64,000 bases of DNA, from positions 227,001-291,000 of the forward strand of contig QANY01008011.1 of the NCBI GenBank assembly GCA_003255025.1, in the 5' to 3' direction. The notes under the pieces are model-generated. The model had not been told where the DNA came from. It did no database searches and saw only the letters and a list, made by a program, of their open reading frames with translations. Of this stretch, positions 36,581 to 50,000 are shown piece after piece. Made by a program: the position numbers and the translations under genes. Position 1 is the first letter of the stretch, and each line of letters opens with the position of its first letter. The stretch comes from Datisca glomerata. Its lineage: Eukaryota; Streptophyta; Magnoliopsida; Cucurbitales; Datiscaceae.

Positions 36581-37129
36581 TTCCAAGATTCATAAGATGG
36601 CTATATCCTTCAAGGAGATCTTCCCATCCCGATGTAATGAACATTGTCCTAATCCTACCAGACCACAGCCCCCAGATTGTTCCCAAGCAAGAAATGACCT
36701 TCGAATCTTAATCACTAAACTTGAAGACAAAGTACCACATTTAATACACAATTTAATATAAATGTTCTCACCACCTTTACAAAATAGGAGTGTCCCTTAC
36801 AGACGTTATTTGTCATTATCACGCACCGATAAACATTATTCCATATAAGTGCCACATGGACATGTCTTTAGACGCCACGTGTTCCATTTAATACGTTACG
36901 CTTAACGATGTGGCTCATTATTTACATTAGCCCCTGTTTAAGGTTGATGGCACATCAATCAAGCTTGGACATATTTTATGATTTGAGTGTTGCCTGCGTC
37001 TTTCGCACTTGTTCGTAGGACAAACATCTTTCTTGTCTCCGATAAATACAAACATCAAATCATAGAAATTTGGGTCTGCCATAATTTACAAGGAGATGTG
37101 TTTTGGGGGAAGACCTCACAGTTTCATCG

Positions 37130-37475
37130 TACCTCAAACGAGGAAAAAGAGCCTCATTTGAGGAGCTTGTCGGTACCTCGTTTAAGGTGAGGTATGTAAA
37201 TAACTCCTATAATGAGGCGTGTGACAGCACCTCGAACGAGGCGTGTGATAGCGCCTCGAACAAGGCGTGTGATAGCGCCTCGAACAAGGCGCTGCATCTT
37301 GTCTCCCTCGACGCCTCGAACAAGGCGCTGCATCTTGTCTCCCTCGACGAGGCAAAATAGCACCTTGAACGAGGTGTTACGTCTCGTCCACCTTGGACGA
37401 GGCAGTGATGCATCTTGTCCACCTTGGACGAGACAATGCTACGTCTCGTCCTCCCTTGGATGAGACGTCAAAGGT
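37130..37475. repeat. Minisatellite of 'cctcgaac(g/a)aggcg' units
   Basis: 'gcgcctcgaacaaggcgtg' and 'cctcgaacaaggcgctgcat' repeat in 24-45 bp steps from 37229 to 37350, followed by 'cgtctcgtcc(a/t)cc(t)ttgga(c/t)gag' units up to 37465. Each unit contains a short inverted repeat (cctcg...cgagg), so the array is rich in hairpins. Frames in this array are open in several phases for that reason. Confidence 0.75.
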
Positions 37476-37495
37476 GGCATGGGGAGCTTTCCTTC

Positions 37496-37504
37496 TCTAT
37501 AAAG
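37496..37504 (+). promoter_or_regulatory. TATA box upstream of the antisense PMD ORF
   Basis: tctataaag, about 85 nt before the first ATG (37589) and followed by a CT-rich leader (37530-37560) typical of plant 5'UTRs. It is the best promoter candidate for the plus-strand PMD gene. Confidence 0.5.
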
Positions 37505-37588
37505 TCAGTCGGCCAGAGTCATTCTCTCAATTTCTTTTTCTTCTCTCTCTTTTTTTCTTTAAGCATTTTTTGGATTTCATTTTAAAGT

Positions 37589-40500
37589 CATGCCGCCCCA
37601 CCTGAATGTCCATCGAAACCTTGAGGAATTACTGACGTAATGGTAAAAAGAATAATTAATTCCATGGGTAAAAAGTCTAGAGGCGGTTATGCCATCGTCA
37701 TCCGCGCTATTGATGGAAAATGAAATGGCAAAAAATTATGAAGTCTTCGAAGCGGACTCGATCCCATCACTACGGCTAACCCGCGATAACTTCTTTTCAT
37801 CGCGCGTTACGTATGATGGTCACACCGAGCCCACGACGGGTTGGCCTGAGTGGTGCGAGTACATTCTACCTAAACAAACATATGTTGAAACTTTATGAGA
37901 GGTCGACATATATGAAGCCTTAAGGAGTTGTTCGCGTCTTAACCTCCGCATCTTCTCGCCCGATATTGATACTTTGGTGATGCATTGGAGTAGGCAATCT
38001 CACTCCTTTATTGCTTCTTTAGGAGATTTCACGCCTACTTTAGAAGATGTGCACATGCTTTTACGTCTTCCATTTTTGGCAACCACGACCCGTTTAAGAG
38101 CGCCTTAACCCCTGAGGAAACGAAAATTCATAAATTGCTCAAGGAAGGTTTATCACGCTCTCATAAACCCGATGCAGCGGGTGTCCCAATCAAGAAGTCA
38201 AAATTTAGTGGGTAGTTGTGCTATTTCTTCAAGGACTTGGAATCCTCCAAGAAAAACTCGATGCTGGAAGTTAGAGAGAGCGCTAGATCTAAAGATGAAA
38301 TGGTCAAACTCACCGCTTTCCTGACCATGTGGCTTTCTCAATACATCTTCCAAGGTACATTGTTTCTCTCTATTTGTTTATGCATTTAATTATAAAAATA
38401 TACAAATATTTGACAATACTTTCCTCGGGTTCCCCTGGAACGGTGCGACGAGCATACCACCAACGGGTTCCTTGGAGCTGCATAGTGAGTCGACCGACCT
38501 TAAGTTTCTTAGGGTTGGCGCGTTGACTAGGTGGGACTCGGCCTCAAACTTTTCCATTGTGCTGTCTCTTCATTTGTCTTCCCACTTTGCAGGTCGGCCC
38601 GATTATATGGTCAGTGCGCGAGTTTTCATAATGGCCATCAGCCTTGCTAAGGGTTGTCGTATCCCCTTAGCATCGATATTCTTGGGAAATTTATATTACA
38701 TGTTGGGTCGCCTCCATGAAGATCTTAAGAGGAGCTTGGGATGATACAAGATCAACTCTTATACTGATATGTCATTCTTATAGACATTCATCTGGGAGCG
38801 GTTCCCAATTGTGCCCGTTCTTGGTCTTAGTCTGATATTGGTTGTGTCGATCCATCCCTGGCCTGGGCGTGGTGTAGTAACAAAATTCCGAAGCGTCTGT
38901 CTTTTTCTACTGATATTGACATCTTTGGGATACTATATGGTGTGACCTTATACTTTATGTTCGGACAGTTACATTAAGGATGACCTGTGGCCCTTTTTTG
39001 GGAAGCACATTGCCTTAGGCATGTGTGGTTCTCCCCTTTGGCTCTCTGATACTGGAACGACTATGTTGGCTATTTTGACACCATCGACACTCCCAGTAGT
39101 GAATGAGCATGCGAGAGAGGTTGGGCTGAACAAATTTTTGAGCATTTGTTACTAGTGCAACTGAGTGGCTCGCCAATTTTATTTCGATCAGTGTATTCCA
39201 TCAAGGCGATGACAATTATCCAATTTTGAGAAGCCTTTGAGTATTGGATGGTAGAGGCACGTACCCATAGTAGCATTGCATCATTTTTTTGTGTTCCCCA
39301 ATCCACCTATAAGCCTAACATGACGACGTGAATGAAGAGATATTGGGAGGCCTTAGCTGACTTGTAAGGGCAACACCTTCAATCTCCCCCTCTTGACCTA
39401 CCTACCTGACGAAAATATTTACAGAGAGGACCTGATGCTGCAGTCCATGAAACCACCTCCTAGCGGAGGAGTGAGCCAGATGGCCCCTACTGTACCTCAG
39501 AGGAAAAGGAATACTCCCGCAGTTGGTCATGAGACTTCTGTTGAGACGCCCGAGTCGGGTTATTTTGATCCTGACTGGATTGATTCTTCAACCAATCCTC
39601 CTACATCTTCCTTGAGGCCAGCAACTAATCCTAGGCTCAAATTCACATCGATACATCGACGCCCTAGAGTAGTGATAGGGAGTGTCCCGGTAGAGAGGCC
39701 TGTCGATGCTTCTACTCCAGGAGACTTGGAGCCACCTCGGCGTAAATTCTGAGGTAACATCGTTAGTTTTGACGATGAACCTCCAGTAAGTAACAGTTTT
39801 TCTTTTCCTCACGCTACCTTTTTGCATTCTGATTACATGTTAGTGAACAAATGCACTTTACATGCGTTTGTGAGGCATCTGTAATACCGCTCTCTCTATT
39901 TTTTAATTCGATTATTCTGACTCAATCTTGTCATACTTCTTTTGAGTTCATGAGTCAAAAATGGTTGTGAACTCTCGAGCTTCGGACGCTGCTAGGGGAT
40001 CTGATCCTACCCTTGCAGATGTTTTGTCAGCATTTCACGAGTTCAAAGTACTTTGCAACGTATTTGCCCATTTCAATCTTTATATAGAATTTCACTTTAA
40101 CTCTTCTTTTCCCCCTTTTTACACCGCCTGTTTTGCTCTTTCAAGATCAGTTCGTACCTCTTTTGCCTACTTTTAGGCCAACGCTCGTTGACTGGACCGT
40201 GGGTGTGGACAACGCGATAAATCCTTCAGTGGATGTCACTCCTAACCTGAATGCCTCAACGCCCTCACAGACATGCCCTCCAAGTCTCTAAGCTCGCACA
40301 AAGGTAAATGCACCTTCCTTGATTCTCTTTGTGACTTGCGTTTTGTTATTTCTGATTCGCTTCTTCTTTTCATTAGGCTTCCCTCAACATCTTCTTAAAT
40401 ATCCATGAGTTTTCATCCCCCAATCCGCAGCATGAATCCATGGGTGAACACTTAGTTGGTCTTGATATTCCCTTGGAAGATCTGCATGACATTGGGATTG

Positions 40501-41255
40501 ACCTCACCCTTGTGACCACATACTTTAACATTTTTAGACCTCCCACTGCGGCATGACCTATGCCGTGAGGTGAGCCTTCCGCATGTCCAGTGACCGCAGA
40601 GAAGTCGGGGGTCGAGAAGGAGGCCCGTCGGGAGTCTTCTCAGGATGCTCATATCACTGCAGAGGACCGTAGAGGTCTAGCTTCTACTGTCGAGATTGGA
40701 TCAAATGGAGATACCTCGATCGCCAATAGTGGCCAATACTCTTCTTTTGATCTGGATTCCTTTACCCTGCAACTATCTAGGGTAATGGGGGAGTTTCACA
40801 GCATGATGATTGATAGCCTCCTACTCTTATACCTGCAGAGGGCAGAGCTGTCACACCCTCGTACCAGCTTCAGCAGTATGAAATGAATGCTCGGAATCCA
40901 TCGGGTGTCTCTCGAGATGTTGGCTTAGATTCTCTACATTATAGATCATTCATCTCATGAGGACGCGGACCCCCAGGCTCTTGCTTTCTTTTTGGGTAAC
41001 TGGCGTGATCTCCCCCTATAGGACTGAACTTAGACTAGCTTCATCCTCACATTCACACACGCAGAAGGCTTCAGGAACGTCATCTCAGAATCAATCAGGT
41101 AGAAGTTTTTAAGGCACAAATGGTGGAATGAGGCGATTATAGCTAGAGCAGAGACGGAGCTGAATGACATTAGAGTCAAGATAGGTAAATATCATGTCAT
41201 GTTGGAGCGTTACCCTAATATCTGGGACAAACTTGCTCCTAATTTGTTTCCCTAG
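37589..41255 (+). pseudogene. Multi-exon plant mobile domain (PMD) ORF, antisense to Gypsy pol
   Basis: In order: MENEMAKNYEVFEADSIPSL (37716 on), DIYEALRSCSRLNLRIF, HSFIASLGDFTPTLEDVHML, then after a frameshift at a T run (near 38072) LTPEETKIHKLLKEGLSRSH, PDAAGVPIKKSKFSG, LTAFLTMWLSQYIFQ with a GT donor at 38355; after an AG acceptor at 38592, ARVFIMAISLAKGCRIPLAS and IFLGNLYYMLGRLHEDLKRS; later FFGKHIALG, GSPLWLSDTGTTMLAILTPS; a low-complexity region (39393-39750); and a final exon WWNEAIIARAETELNDIRVK ending at the TAG 41253-41255. This is the PMD (PF10536) arrangement. In-frame stops at 37896 and 38213 make it non-functional as read. It ends about 575 bp from the end of an oppositely oriented Gypsy integrase. 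Confidence 0.7.
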
Positions 41256-41829
41256 CCATAACTTTTGTATTTCCTTTTCTTGTATTCTTGTACGTCTGTA
41301 AGATATAAATACAAAAACATGTTATTATTTTATTTCACAATGCATTTACTCATACTTAGCGTTTTAGATCATTTTTACTCCTAACTTAGCACAATCATTA
41401 TCATCTAAAAGAGTTTATAAATTAAATCACTATATGGCGCCACATTCCGTTAAATAAGTGACGATTGAGACAATTCTCATAACATGACGGCCAAGCTCCG
41501 CCTTTGTAATTGTGTGTGTTTCAACAATGAGTTAAGCACATTCTTCTCCTCCTTTTTTGCAACGGCTAAGTTCCATTTTATGGGGGATAGCAACTGTGGT
41601 TAAATTCTGCCCAGACAATTCAACTCACATGACATGATATTTGATAGAGCGAAGAAAGATGGAACTTGTATTAATATTTGAATATTTTATACATCTCTTC
41701 GTTGGCCTACCTACTTTCGCTGAAACGTCTTACATGCGTTTCAGGAACAAAAATTTGTTGAAATGTCTGACTGTCCCAATTGAATTTCAGGAACAACCTA
41801 CATTACAAGCTAAGGATATTCAAGAAAAA
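41256..41829. other. Spacer between the PMD ORF and the Gypsy integrase
   Basis: Non-coding; AT-rich just after the PMD stop, with a possible poly(A) region near 41300-41340. Both flanking genes point into it (convergent). Confidence 0.4.
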
Positions 41830-43430
41830 TTGTAACATTAAGCATAGTATTTCTTAATGTACTTAAAGTTGACAGTTGTTGGGATGACTTGGTGCGTTTG
41901 GGGGTCGGCCAGTCGGCAGTACCCATTGTGGGCTCGATGTTCTTGGCATGTATCCCTTTCATCATGTGCTCAGCTGCCTTTAGCACTAAGTCACCCATGA
42001 CAAAGGTCAGAGGCTTCACAATAGCTTCATACGTCTGAGCCATGCACTATTGTTATGCCTAGATACTTTCCTTTGCCTGATCTCTTCTTTCCTCTAAGGC
42101 CTCCAAGTCTCCAAGGCGTGTGGCCTGTTCCATCCCAGCGGATGACAATAGTTTAGCGGAAGGTACCATCACCTCTGTTGGTATTATGGCTTCGCATCCG
42201 TATACCAATGAGAATGGTGTTGTCTAAGTACGGGTATGCTTTGACGTTCTATATGCCCAAAGTGCTAAGGGTAATAACTCATGCAAGTTTTCTTGTCCTT
42301 CATGAACCATCCTACTTAAGATCCTCAACAATATCTTGTTGGTAGCTTCTACTTGCCCGTTTCCCTTGGAGTAGTAGGGGGAAGATCTGTCGTGGCGGAT
42401 GTTGCAGTTCTCGAACAGCTAAGGCACCACTTTTCTTGTGAATGCAGTGCCGTTATCTAATATTATCCTCCTGGGCAGTCTGAATCTACAAATTATGTTA
42501 TCTTTTATGAAGTTGTAGTCTTGTTCACTCGTCTCTTTCTTTAATGTAACTGCCTCAAACCACTTGGTGAAATAATCTGTAGCGTCTAGGATCCATATGT
42601 TCCTCTAAGATGCAGGTGAGATCAGACCTAAGAAATCCATCGCCCAAGTATAAAACGGCCAAGGTACCTCCACCGGGTGCAAGGGCACATAAGGTGCATG
42701 TATGACGTTCCCTAACACTTGGCATCCATAACATTTCCTTGCGAACTCCATCAAATCCACCTTCATGGTTGGCTAGTAATACCCCATTCACAAAAATTTC
42801 TCATACAAATGTCTTCCGCCCTGGTGCTCTCTGTAGGTGTCTCTATGAACCTCTTCCATGATTTCACGTTGTTCCTCAAGCCCAAGGCCTTTGAGTGGTC
42901 GATCATCTATCCCCTTTAGCAATAATTCTTCCCTCAAAAGAAAGAAGCATGAGCTCCTTCTTTTGATATTAATGGCATCCACGGGGTCCATGGGTAACAC
43001 TCCATCTGCCAGGTAGGCAATGTAGGGCTGCCTTCAATCGATGAAAACTTCTATGGCGTTCATTTCTTTTAGGTCTGGTAGGAGTTGGCACTCTAGATAA
43101 TTCTTTTGGAGTGTAAAGGCTTGTTCATTCATGTTCGACAATAGTACCCCATCCTTTGCAGGCGTCTTTGTAACAGTGGCCAATCCATGGAGTAGACATC
43201 TTCGTGAAGGCGTTGGGATCGCCTTCTGCCTTTCTTAACACTTATGCACTTCGCAAGGGTAGGTTCCTTGCGGCAAACTCCCCACTAACCCGATTAATTA
43301 TCAAATTGGAATCTCCCTTCACCATGATTGACATTGCCCTTTTTTCCTTTGCATACTTTAGGCCAAGCACCAACGCCTCATATTTAGCTTCATTATTCGT
43401 GCAAGGGAATATGTCCATAAAGTAGTGTGT
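41830..43430 (-). pseudogene. Ty3/Gypsy (Tat-type) RNase H and integrase, minus strand
   Basis: Reading down the minus strand: DIFPCTNNEAKYEALVLGLKYA (archaeal-type RNase H, about 43415); EEVHRDTYREHQGGRHLYEKF and KCYGCQVLGNVIHAPYV (HHCC zinc finger); FYTWAMDFLGLI; DATDYFTKWFEAVTLKKE; RRIILDNGTAF; then GNGQVEATNKILLRIL and WAYRTSKRTRTQTTPFSLVYG; finally VMGDLVLKAAEHMMKGIHAK. All three integrase catalytic residues (D, D, E) can be read, but a stop follows FTRKVV and several frameshifts occur. The RT end of the same element lies beyond the Copia insertion, at 52553-52990. Confidence 0.85.
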
Positions 43431-43465
43431 AATAACTATTTATTTATATTTAGTCATTTCTCAGA

Positions 43466-45336
43466 CATTTGAATTAATGAATTTTTTATTAATAAATTGA
43501 AAGTTTTATTTTAAATTAAAGCGTGTTTATAAATTACTCAAGTTTTAGAACTATTGTCAACGAAAGAAGAGTGAAGATAGAAGCGTCTCCAGACTAACTC
43601 TTCTGAAATAGTTCATAACGGTTCACAGTCTTAGGATAGACTGGGCAATCGAATCCGATTACAAGTGTTAGGTTGAACCGTTGGATGTCAGTCTTGGGGC
43701 ATAAGAGTGGAGACTCAAATGGTTAACCTAGACTTGTTATGAACTTGTTCAATAGACCAGTTACAGTTTAGAGCCCAAAATTGTTTAATTAGCTCTAAAT
43801 CTATTTGTTACACCTTAAGTATATTTTCATAATTACCTTAATTTTGAAGTGAATACGTAACTTGACTTGGTTAGTTGCAATCTTTGATATGTCAAATAAG
43901 TGAGTTCGAAGTGGCGGGCAATATCTCGTCTGTTGGGATTGTAATTTAATTACGTAGGAGTTGCGTGATTCACAGACATGGAAATTCGTAGTTGGATTGT
44001 GAAAGAAACAATATCACCTTATGATTTATTGATGGGTGTGAGAATAAATTAACTTGGTCAAGTATTGAATGAAATGAGTCACTGAATAAAACTTGTGAAT
44101 TTTATGAGACAATTCGCTATAATGTCATTCTTATTCACAGTCAATAAATGAGTTAAGAAAATAATAACAAGAGGGGTAAAATGATAATTTTACATTCGGC
44201 TCTTTTTACCGTTATTCACGATGGGTATTATTTATAAGTATTTTGTGTACCGTGAAAATAAATAGAGTTTATTTACACCTACAGAAATTGTAGTGCGCAT
44301 GAATCGATAGTTGATTCGACATCGAACCTATAATGGAGTCATACGATGTTAGAATTAAATAGGTCAGGAATTTATGGAGATAAATTCACCGGGTAATTTG
44401 AATGCTAAGATTTGTTCATGTGAAGCCATTCGGTCTCACAAATATCTCAGAGAACATCAATAGAATAACAAACTAAGTTGGACGAAAATGTGTTTTGGTG
44501 CAAGGAATATTTCCTACACCTATATCTCATAGGTGGTGTCAATTAAGTTAGTTAAGTATAATTATTGTATTGAATTAATTTATTTATTATTTTTTAATTA
44601 TTGGATAATAAGTTAAATAAAATAATTAATTAATTATTTGATGATGATCAATTATATTTATCAATTGGATTGATTAATTTCGATACAATTAAAACTCTAG
44701 GAGATGATGTAATTTTTGACAATAATAGATAATTAGGAGAATTTTCAGAAATTTTATAATATATGAGTATATTTGTAAATACCGAACATTACCTTTTGAT
44801 AAATATCTAATATCAATTTGATTGTAAAGAGATAATGAGTATTAGATACAGTTGTTATCAACACACAAAAGAGAGAAAAACATTTTCTCCTTTTACTACT
44901 GTTGCCGCCGAAATTAATCTGAAGAAGGAAGATTTATTTTTTCTTCTTCAATCGTTTTGAGAGCCCACACTCAAATTCCTACTTAAAATTCTTCTAAGAT
45001 ATATTTTTGAAACTAACGGGTGATTTTTGGTGGACTAATTCAGAAATCGTACATGAAAAATAAAGTTCATGATTTTGATCTAAAGTTTGAAGAACACGAA
45101 GAACACTCGAGGGAGTTCCACCAATTCAGAAGTTCTCCGGTACAGAGTAAAGGTGAAAATTTGTTTTCTCTTAATCTATTTGTTTTAATATTGTATATGC
45201 ATGATCAAACTAAAATTGGTTTTAAATTATTTAATATGATTAAATAAGTTAAATAATTTTTTTTGATATTCTGTCCGCGAACCGTTCGTGGTTCAAATCT
45301 AATTTTCTTTAACTTTAAAATCGATCGATTCTAGTA
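43466..45336 (+). mobile_element. 5' LTR of the Copia element
   Basis: About 1.87 kb, closely matching 50744-52550 along its length (for example 'aaattgaaagttttattttaaa' at 43494, 'aggttgaaccgt', 'ggatgtcagtcttggggcat', 'gttgccgccga' at 44902, and the ccgcgaaccgttcgtgg palindrome at 45275). It ends 2 nt before the PBS. The exact first base is uncertain because the end has decayed. Confidence 0.85.
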
Positions 45337-45338
45337 AT

Positions 45339-45350
45339 TGGTATCAGAGC
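45339..45350 (+). other. Copia primer binding site (tRNA-iMet)
   Basis: TGGTATCAGAGC directly after the 5' LTR, the usual plant Copia priming site. Confidence 0.9.
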
Positions 45351-47080
45351 GTAGGTTTTAAAATTATGCATATAGATAATTAAAATGAAGGTATCATGAA
45401 TTTTATGGATATTGGCATATGTTTGTATGGTGATTCAAAATTGTTTGGAATATGTTTCTGATTGGATCCCGAACTATTGGCTCTAGGCTTTTTTGATTTA
45501 GAATTGATGTACGCCAAATTTGAGGCATATGAATTTATGTAATTTAATTTTTGCGATTGTTGTAAATTTTAAATTCGTTGTAAATTCATCGTCTCCTCAA
45601 AATCGTCACTGGAAATCGCTCAAAATTGCCACCGAGAAGTCGCCAGGCGGCCACCGAGAACACGCCGGGAATGCTATTGTTGACGCAGTACTGTTCACCC
45701 GAAGTACTGTTCACCGGTGATACTTTTCTTGCCGGTACTGTTCACCGCTAGCCACCACTCGCCACTGTGGCATCGCCACCGCTCGCCATTCCTCCCATGT
45801 GTTGTCCCTTGCATGGTAGAGTCCTAATCTGATTAGGAAACCTACAAGTTTTGGAACCCATGGTTTTAGGAAACCTAGGATTTTTGAAATTCAAATTTGG
45901 AAATATGATTTCAAAATCAATTTTAGTCCCTTATTTAATTTTTTAATTTAATTTGGTAAATTTGTCAACACTTGTATATTTTTCATTTATTTAAAATTGT
46001 TTTAAAAATAATCAATTTACTAATTACTTGGTAATTTGTTTATCAAAGTAAAAATATGTTGGAGAATTCAAATTTTAAATTAGAAATTATTTTTTAAAAA
46101 TGGGACTAATATTTTGTAAAGTGTTACAAAATGGTGGGACAATTATGGAGACAAAGGAGCGAATTGCAGACGCCATGGAGATTAGTTCATAAATTAATTT
46201 GTAATTTATTTATTATTCTTTTATGGGTTGTAATTAGAAATAAGCCAATAGGAACGTTAAATTTAAATGTATGATTTAATTTTAATAGTGCATCATCATA
46301 TAACATGATATATAGATTAGAGATATGCCAATTTCAAATTGTCATGTAGCATGTACATGTATCATTGTAGAGTAACTGATAATAGTTATTATTTAATTAC
46401 AATGCAAAATTTATAATGGTTATGATTTTAAATTAAGATTTTAAATTAATAAAGGATTTATAAATTCCCACGTTTTTCAAATTAATAAAAGTTATGATTT
46501 TTTTAAAAACAACCAAAAATCCAATTGTTTCATAAACTAAGTGAGAGGGTTGTTTACGTTGAAATGTCCCCAAGGTCTCCAATGCAAACTCGATCGTGCC
46601 ACGAGGAAGGGTTAGAACCTCCCATAGCGGTCCTCTCTTGAATGTGAGAAACTTTAGAATCATATCACTTTGAGTTATCAAGTTGCTTCAGAAGCGAAGA
46701 CTTCTAAAAGGAGTGGTGGGGCAGGGACTTCCCATAGGTGGATTGTTAGTCCATAGCAACCTTTAAGAGTCGATGCGTTGGTTAAACACATAGACTGAAG
46801 TATATTAGCGTCAATGGGGCCAAGGTGACAAGAACCGTTGGTGATTGGTTAAGCAAGATGTGGAGACATTTGGGCGTTAACCAAACGAGATGAGTCTCGA
46901 TGCGATTGGAGATAGTTTGGACTTCATCCCTCGATGAGACAAGCTATCGTTTTTTATCGTAACATCATGGAGGAATTTTTTTAATGGATTTTAAAATATT
47001 TAATAGTTGCATCATACATCATACTTTCCTAAGAAATTGAGCATTTATTTACATCACTTTATTTATTATTGTCAGTAATT
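45351..47080 (+). mobile_element. Leader of the Copia element
   Basis: A 1.7-kb untranslated stretch between PBS and gag. It holds a GC-rich patch (45590-45800) with 'tactgttcacc' repeated at about 45689, 45706 and 45735. No gene. Confidence 0.55.
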
Positions 47081-50000
47081 ATGTCACTATCCCCTCTCTC
47101 AACTATTCTTAACGCGAACAAATTCAACGGTGAAAATTATGTGGATTGGAAATGAAATCTTGATATCATGCTGACGGTAGAAAAGCACAAGTTCTTACTC
47201 ACTACCCCTTGTCCTCTTGAGCTTATTGCTGAATCAGAACTTTGAGACCGTTGCTACTATGATGTTAAACATCACCGAAATGTTCGAGGATCAGGGTCCT
47301 TAAGCTAGAAAGTCAGCTGTGCGCAACTCATGAATTACAGGATGAAACCTAGAACTCCTGTTAGAGAACATATGATGTTTATCATAAGTTATCTGAACGA
47401 GGTGGAGATCATGTGTACTGAGGTTGATGGAGAGACTCAAGTGAATATGATCCTAGAGACTTCGCCTAGTACCTTTAAGAACTTCAAGCTTAATTATTTA
47501 ATGAATAAGCTGAACTACTCACTTCCTGAGCGCTCATGAAGGAGCTGCAAGCTGCTAAGACCCTGTTTCTGAAGGACAAGAGGAAATCTAGAGAGGCTAA
47601 CTTTACTGAAAGTAGGCCTTCCATCTGTAGCTCTAACAAGAAAGAGAGGAGGGGTCCAAGCAAAGTGAAGAAGCAGAAGCCGACAGCTGCCAAAGGCAAG
47701 AGCACCGTGAGAGTAGACAAGTCAAAAGAGTGTCATCACTGTGGAGTTGCTGGTCATTGGAAACACAATTTTCCAGAGTATCTCAAAGGGTTGAGATCTA
47801 AAGGTAAAGTAATGGTTATTGAAGTCTGTTATGTAGCTGACTCTACTTTTTCTTAGATTGTAGACTATGCAGCTACTAATTACATTTGCTACTCCTTACA
47901 GGGGTTCATGGAAATCAGAAGGCTTGATAAGGGCGAGTTCAGCTTCCATTAGGGGAATCTAGCACTAGTATCAGCGACATCAGTGAGAGCTTTTAAATTA
48001 TGTTTTGAGAAACATGTTATTATTTTGTGAGATGTTTATGTCCTGAGTTTTGGGAAGAATTTGATTTCTATTGGTGCATTAATTGAGCAAGAATTTGATC
48101 TAAAATTCATTGATAAAGATATTGATATTTTTAAAAATCAATGCTTAATTAATATTGCACGGATGATTAATAAATTGTATTACGTAAAACCTGTAGTACC
48201 CATCATTTGTGACACTGAAGTGAATATCGATTCACATAAGGATACTTAAAGGTTGAACTATGAGTCAATTGATCTAACCTATATATGGAACTTACGTCTT
48301 GGATATATTAGCCTAGACATGATTAAAAGACTTGTGAAGGATGGTCCTTTGCCATATTTAAGTGTGGGTTCATTACCCATATATGAATCCTGTACAGAAG
48401 GCAAAATGACCAAGAGACATTTTTCATCAAAAGGTGAAAGAGGCACTCAATGCCTTGAACTCATACATAGTGATGTATCCAAGAAAGAGGAGGTTATGAA
48501 TACTTCGTAACCTTCATTGTCAACTACTCACATTTTGGTCAGGTTTATCTAATGCATCAAAAGTCTGAATCCTTTGAAAAGTTCAAGAATATATGGCCTT
48601 GGTTGAAAAGAAATTAGAAAAATAAATCAAAATACTATGATCTGATCGTGGTGGAGAGTACTTGCTAGGAGAGTTCGAGAAATTTCTTAAGGAAGAAGTT
48701 ATTCTTTTTCAGCTTACGGCACCTGGTACGCCACAACAAAATGGTTTGTCAGAGAGAAGAAATCAAACTCTGATGGATATGGTTAGATCCATGATGAGTT
48801 ACTCATCCCTCATAGATTTGTACATGTTTGTAGGATATCCTATGGGAACAAAAGGGTATATCTTTTACAGTATGACTGATAAGAAAACATTGGTTAGCAC
48901 GAATGCTCATTTTCTCGAAGAAGATTATGTTAAAAGTGTACAGCGAAGAAGAACAGTTGTGCTAGAGGAATTATTGAGTGGGAGAACACTGACTCTCCAA
49001 TCAGAAATTGTTTCTGATTCAATAATGGAAGAACCACGACATGAACCAGAGACTATGAAGCCTCGACGTAGTGGGAGAGTTGTGAGACAACCCAAAAGGT
49101 ATATGTCCTATGGAGAAACTTTGACAACTATCTCAAACAATGACCTAGATGAACCAATCTCTTACTCGAAGGCCATAGCTATTCCATAAGCAAACTTATG
49201 ACAGGAAGCCATGAACGTTAAAATATATTCGATGTACTAAAACGAAGTTTGGAAGCTTGCAGATTCTCCTGAAGTGATAAAACCTGTAGGATGCAAATGG
49301 ATCAATAAGAAGAAAAGAGGTCCAAATGGGAATGTAGAGACATTCAAAGCTAGGCTAGTAGTGAATGGCTACACCAAAAAGGAAGGTATAGACTACGAGG
49401 ATACCTTCTCACTGGTAGCCATACTCAAATCCATAAAAAACCTTTTATCCATTGCTGCTGCCATTGATTATGAAATATGATAATTGAACATCAAGACTGC
49501 CTTTTTGAGTGATAATCTTGAAGAGCGCATTATATGGCTCAACCAGACAGGTTCATGGAGAATGGCCAAGAGGGTAAAGTTTATGAACTGTAGAAGTCCA
49601 TTTATAGATTTAAGCAAATGTCATGGTCGTGGAATATTAGATTCGACGAAACTATTAAGAACTATGGTTTTAAACAGCTGATGGACGAACCCTGTGTGTG
49701 TGTAAGTTGATGCATAAAGGGAAGGTGATTTTTTTAGTCTTGTACATAGATGATATTCTATGCATTTGGAATGATGTCAGAAAATTATCTGAGGTCAAGT
49801 TTTGGCTTGCAAAGTAATTTGACATGAAAGATCTTGGAGAAACTACATTTATCTTTGGTATTCAGATATTTTGAGATCGAAAGAACAAGCAATTGATACT
49901 TTTTCAAGCATCTTATATTGATAAGGTGTTGGATCACTTCAGTATGCAAAACTTCAAGAAGGGATTTCTTCCCTTTGGACATGGAGTCAGCCTCTTCAGG

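Noticed and set aside
36305..36686. Overlapping minus-strand frames of 66-93 codons rich in Gly and Pro
   Set aside because: They exist because the ~42-bp GC-rich repeat lacks stops in several phases; no domain and no splice context.
37103..37463. Open frames in both strands with repeating Ser/Asn/Ala or Arg/Thr patterns
   Set aside because: Translations of the 'cctcgaac' minisatellite in different phases.
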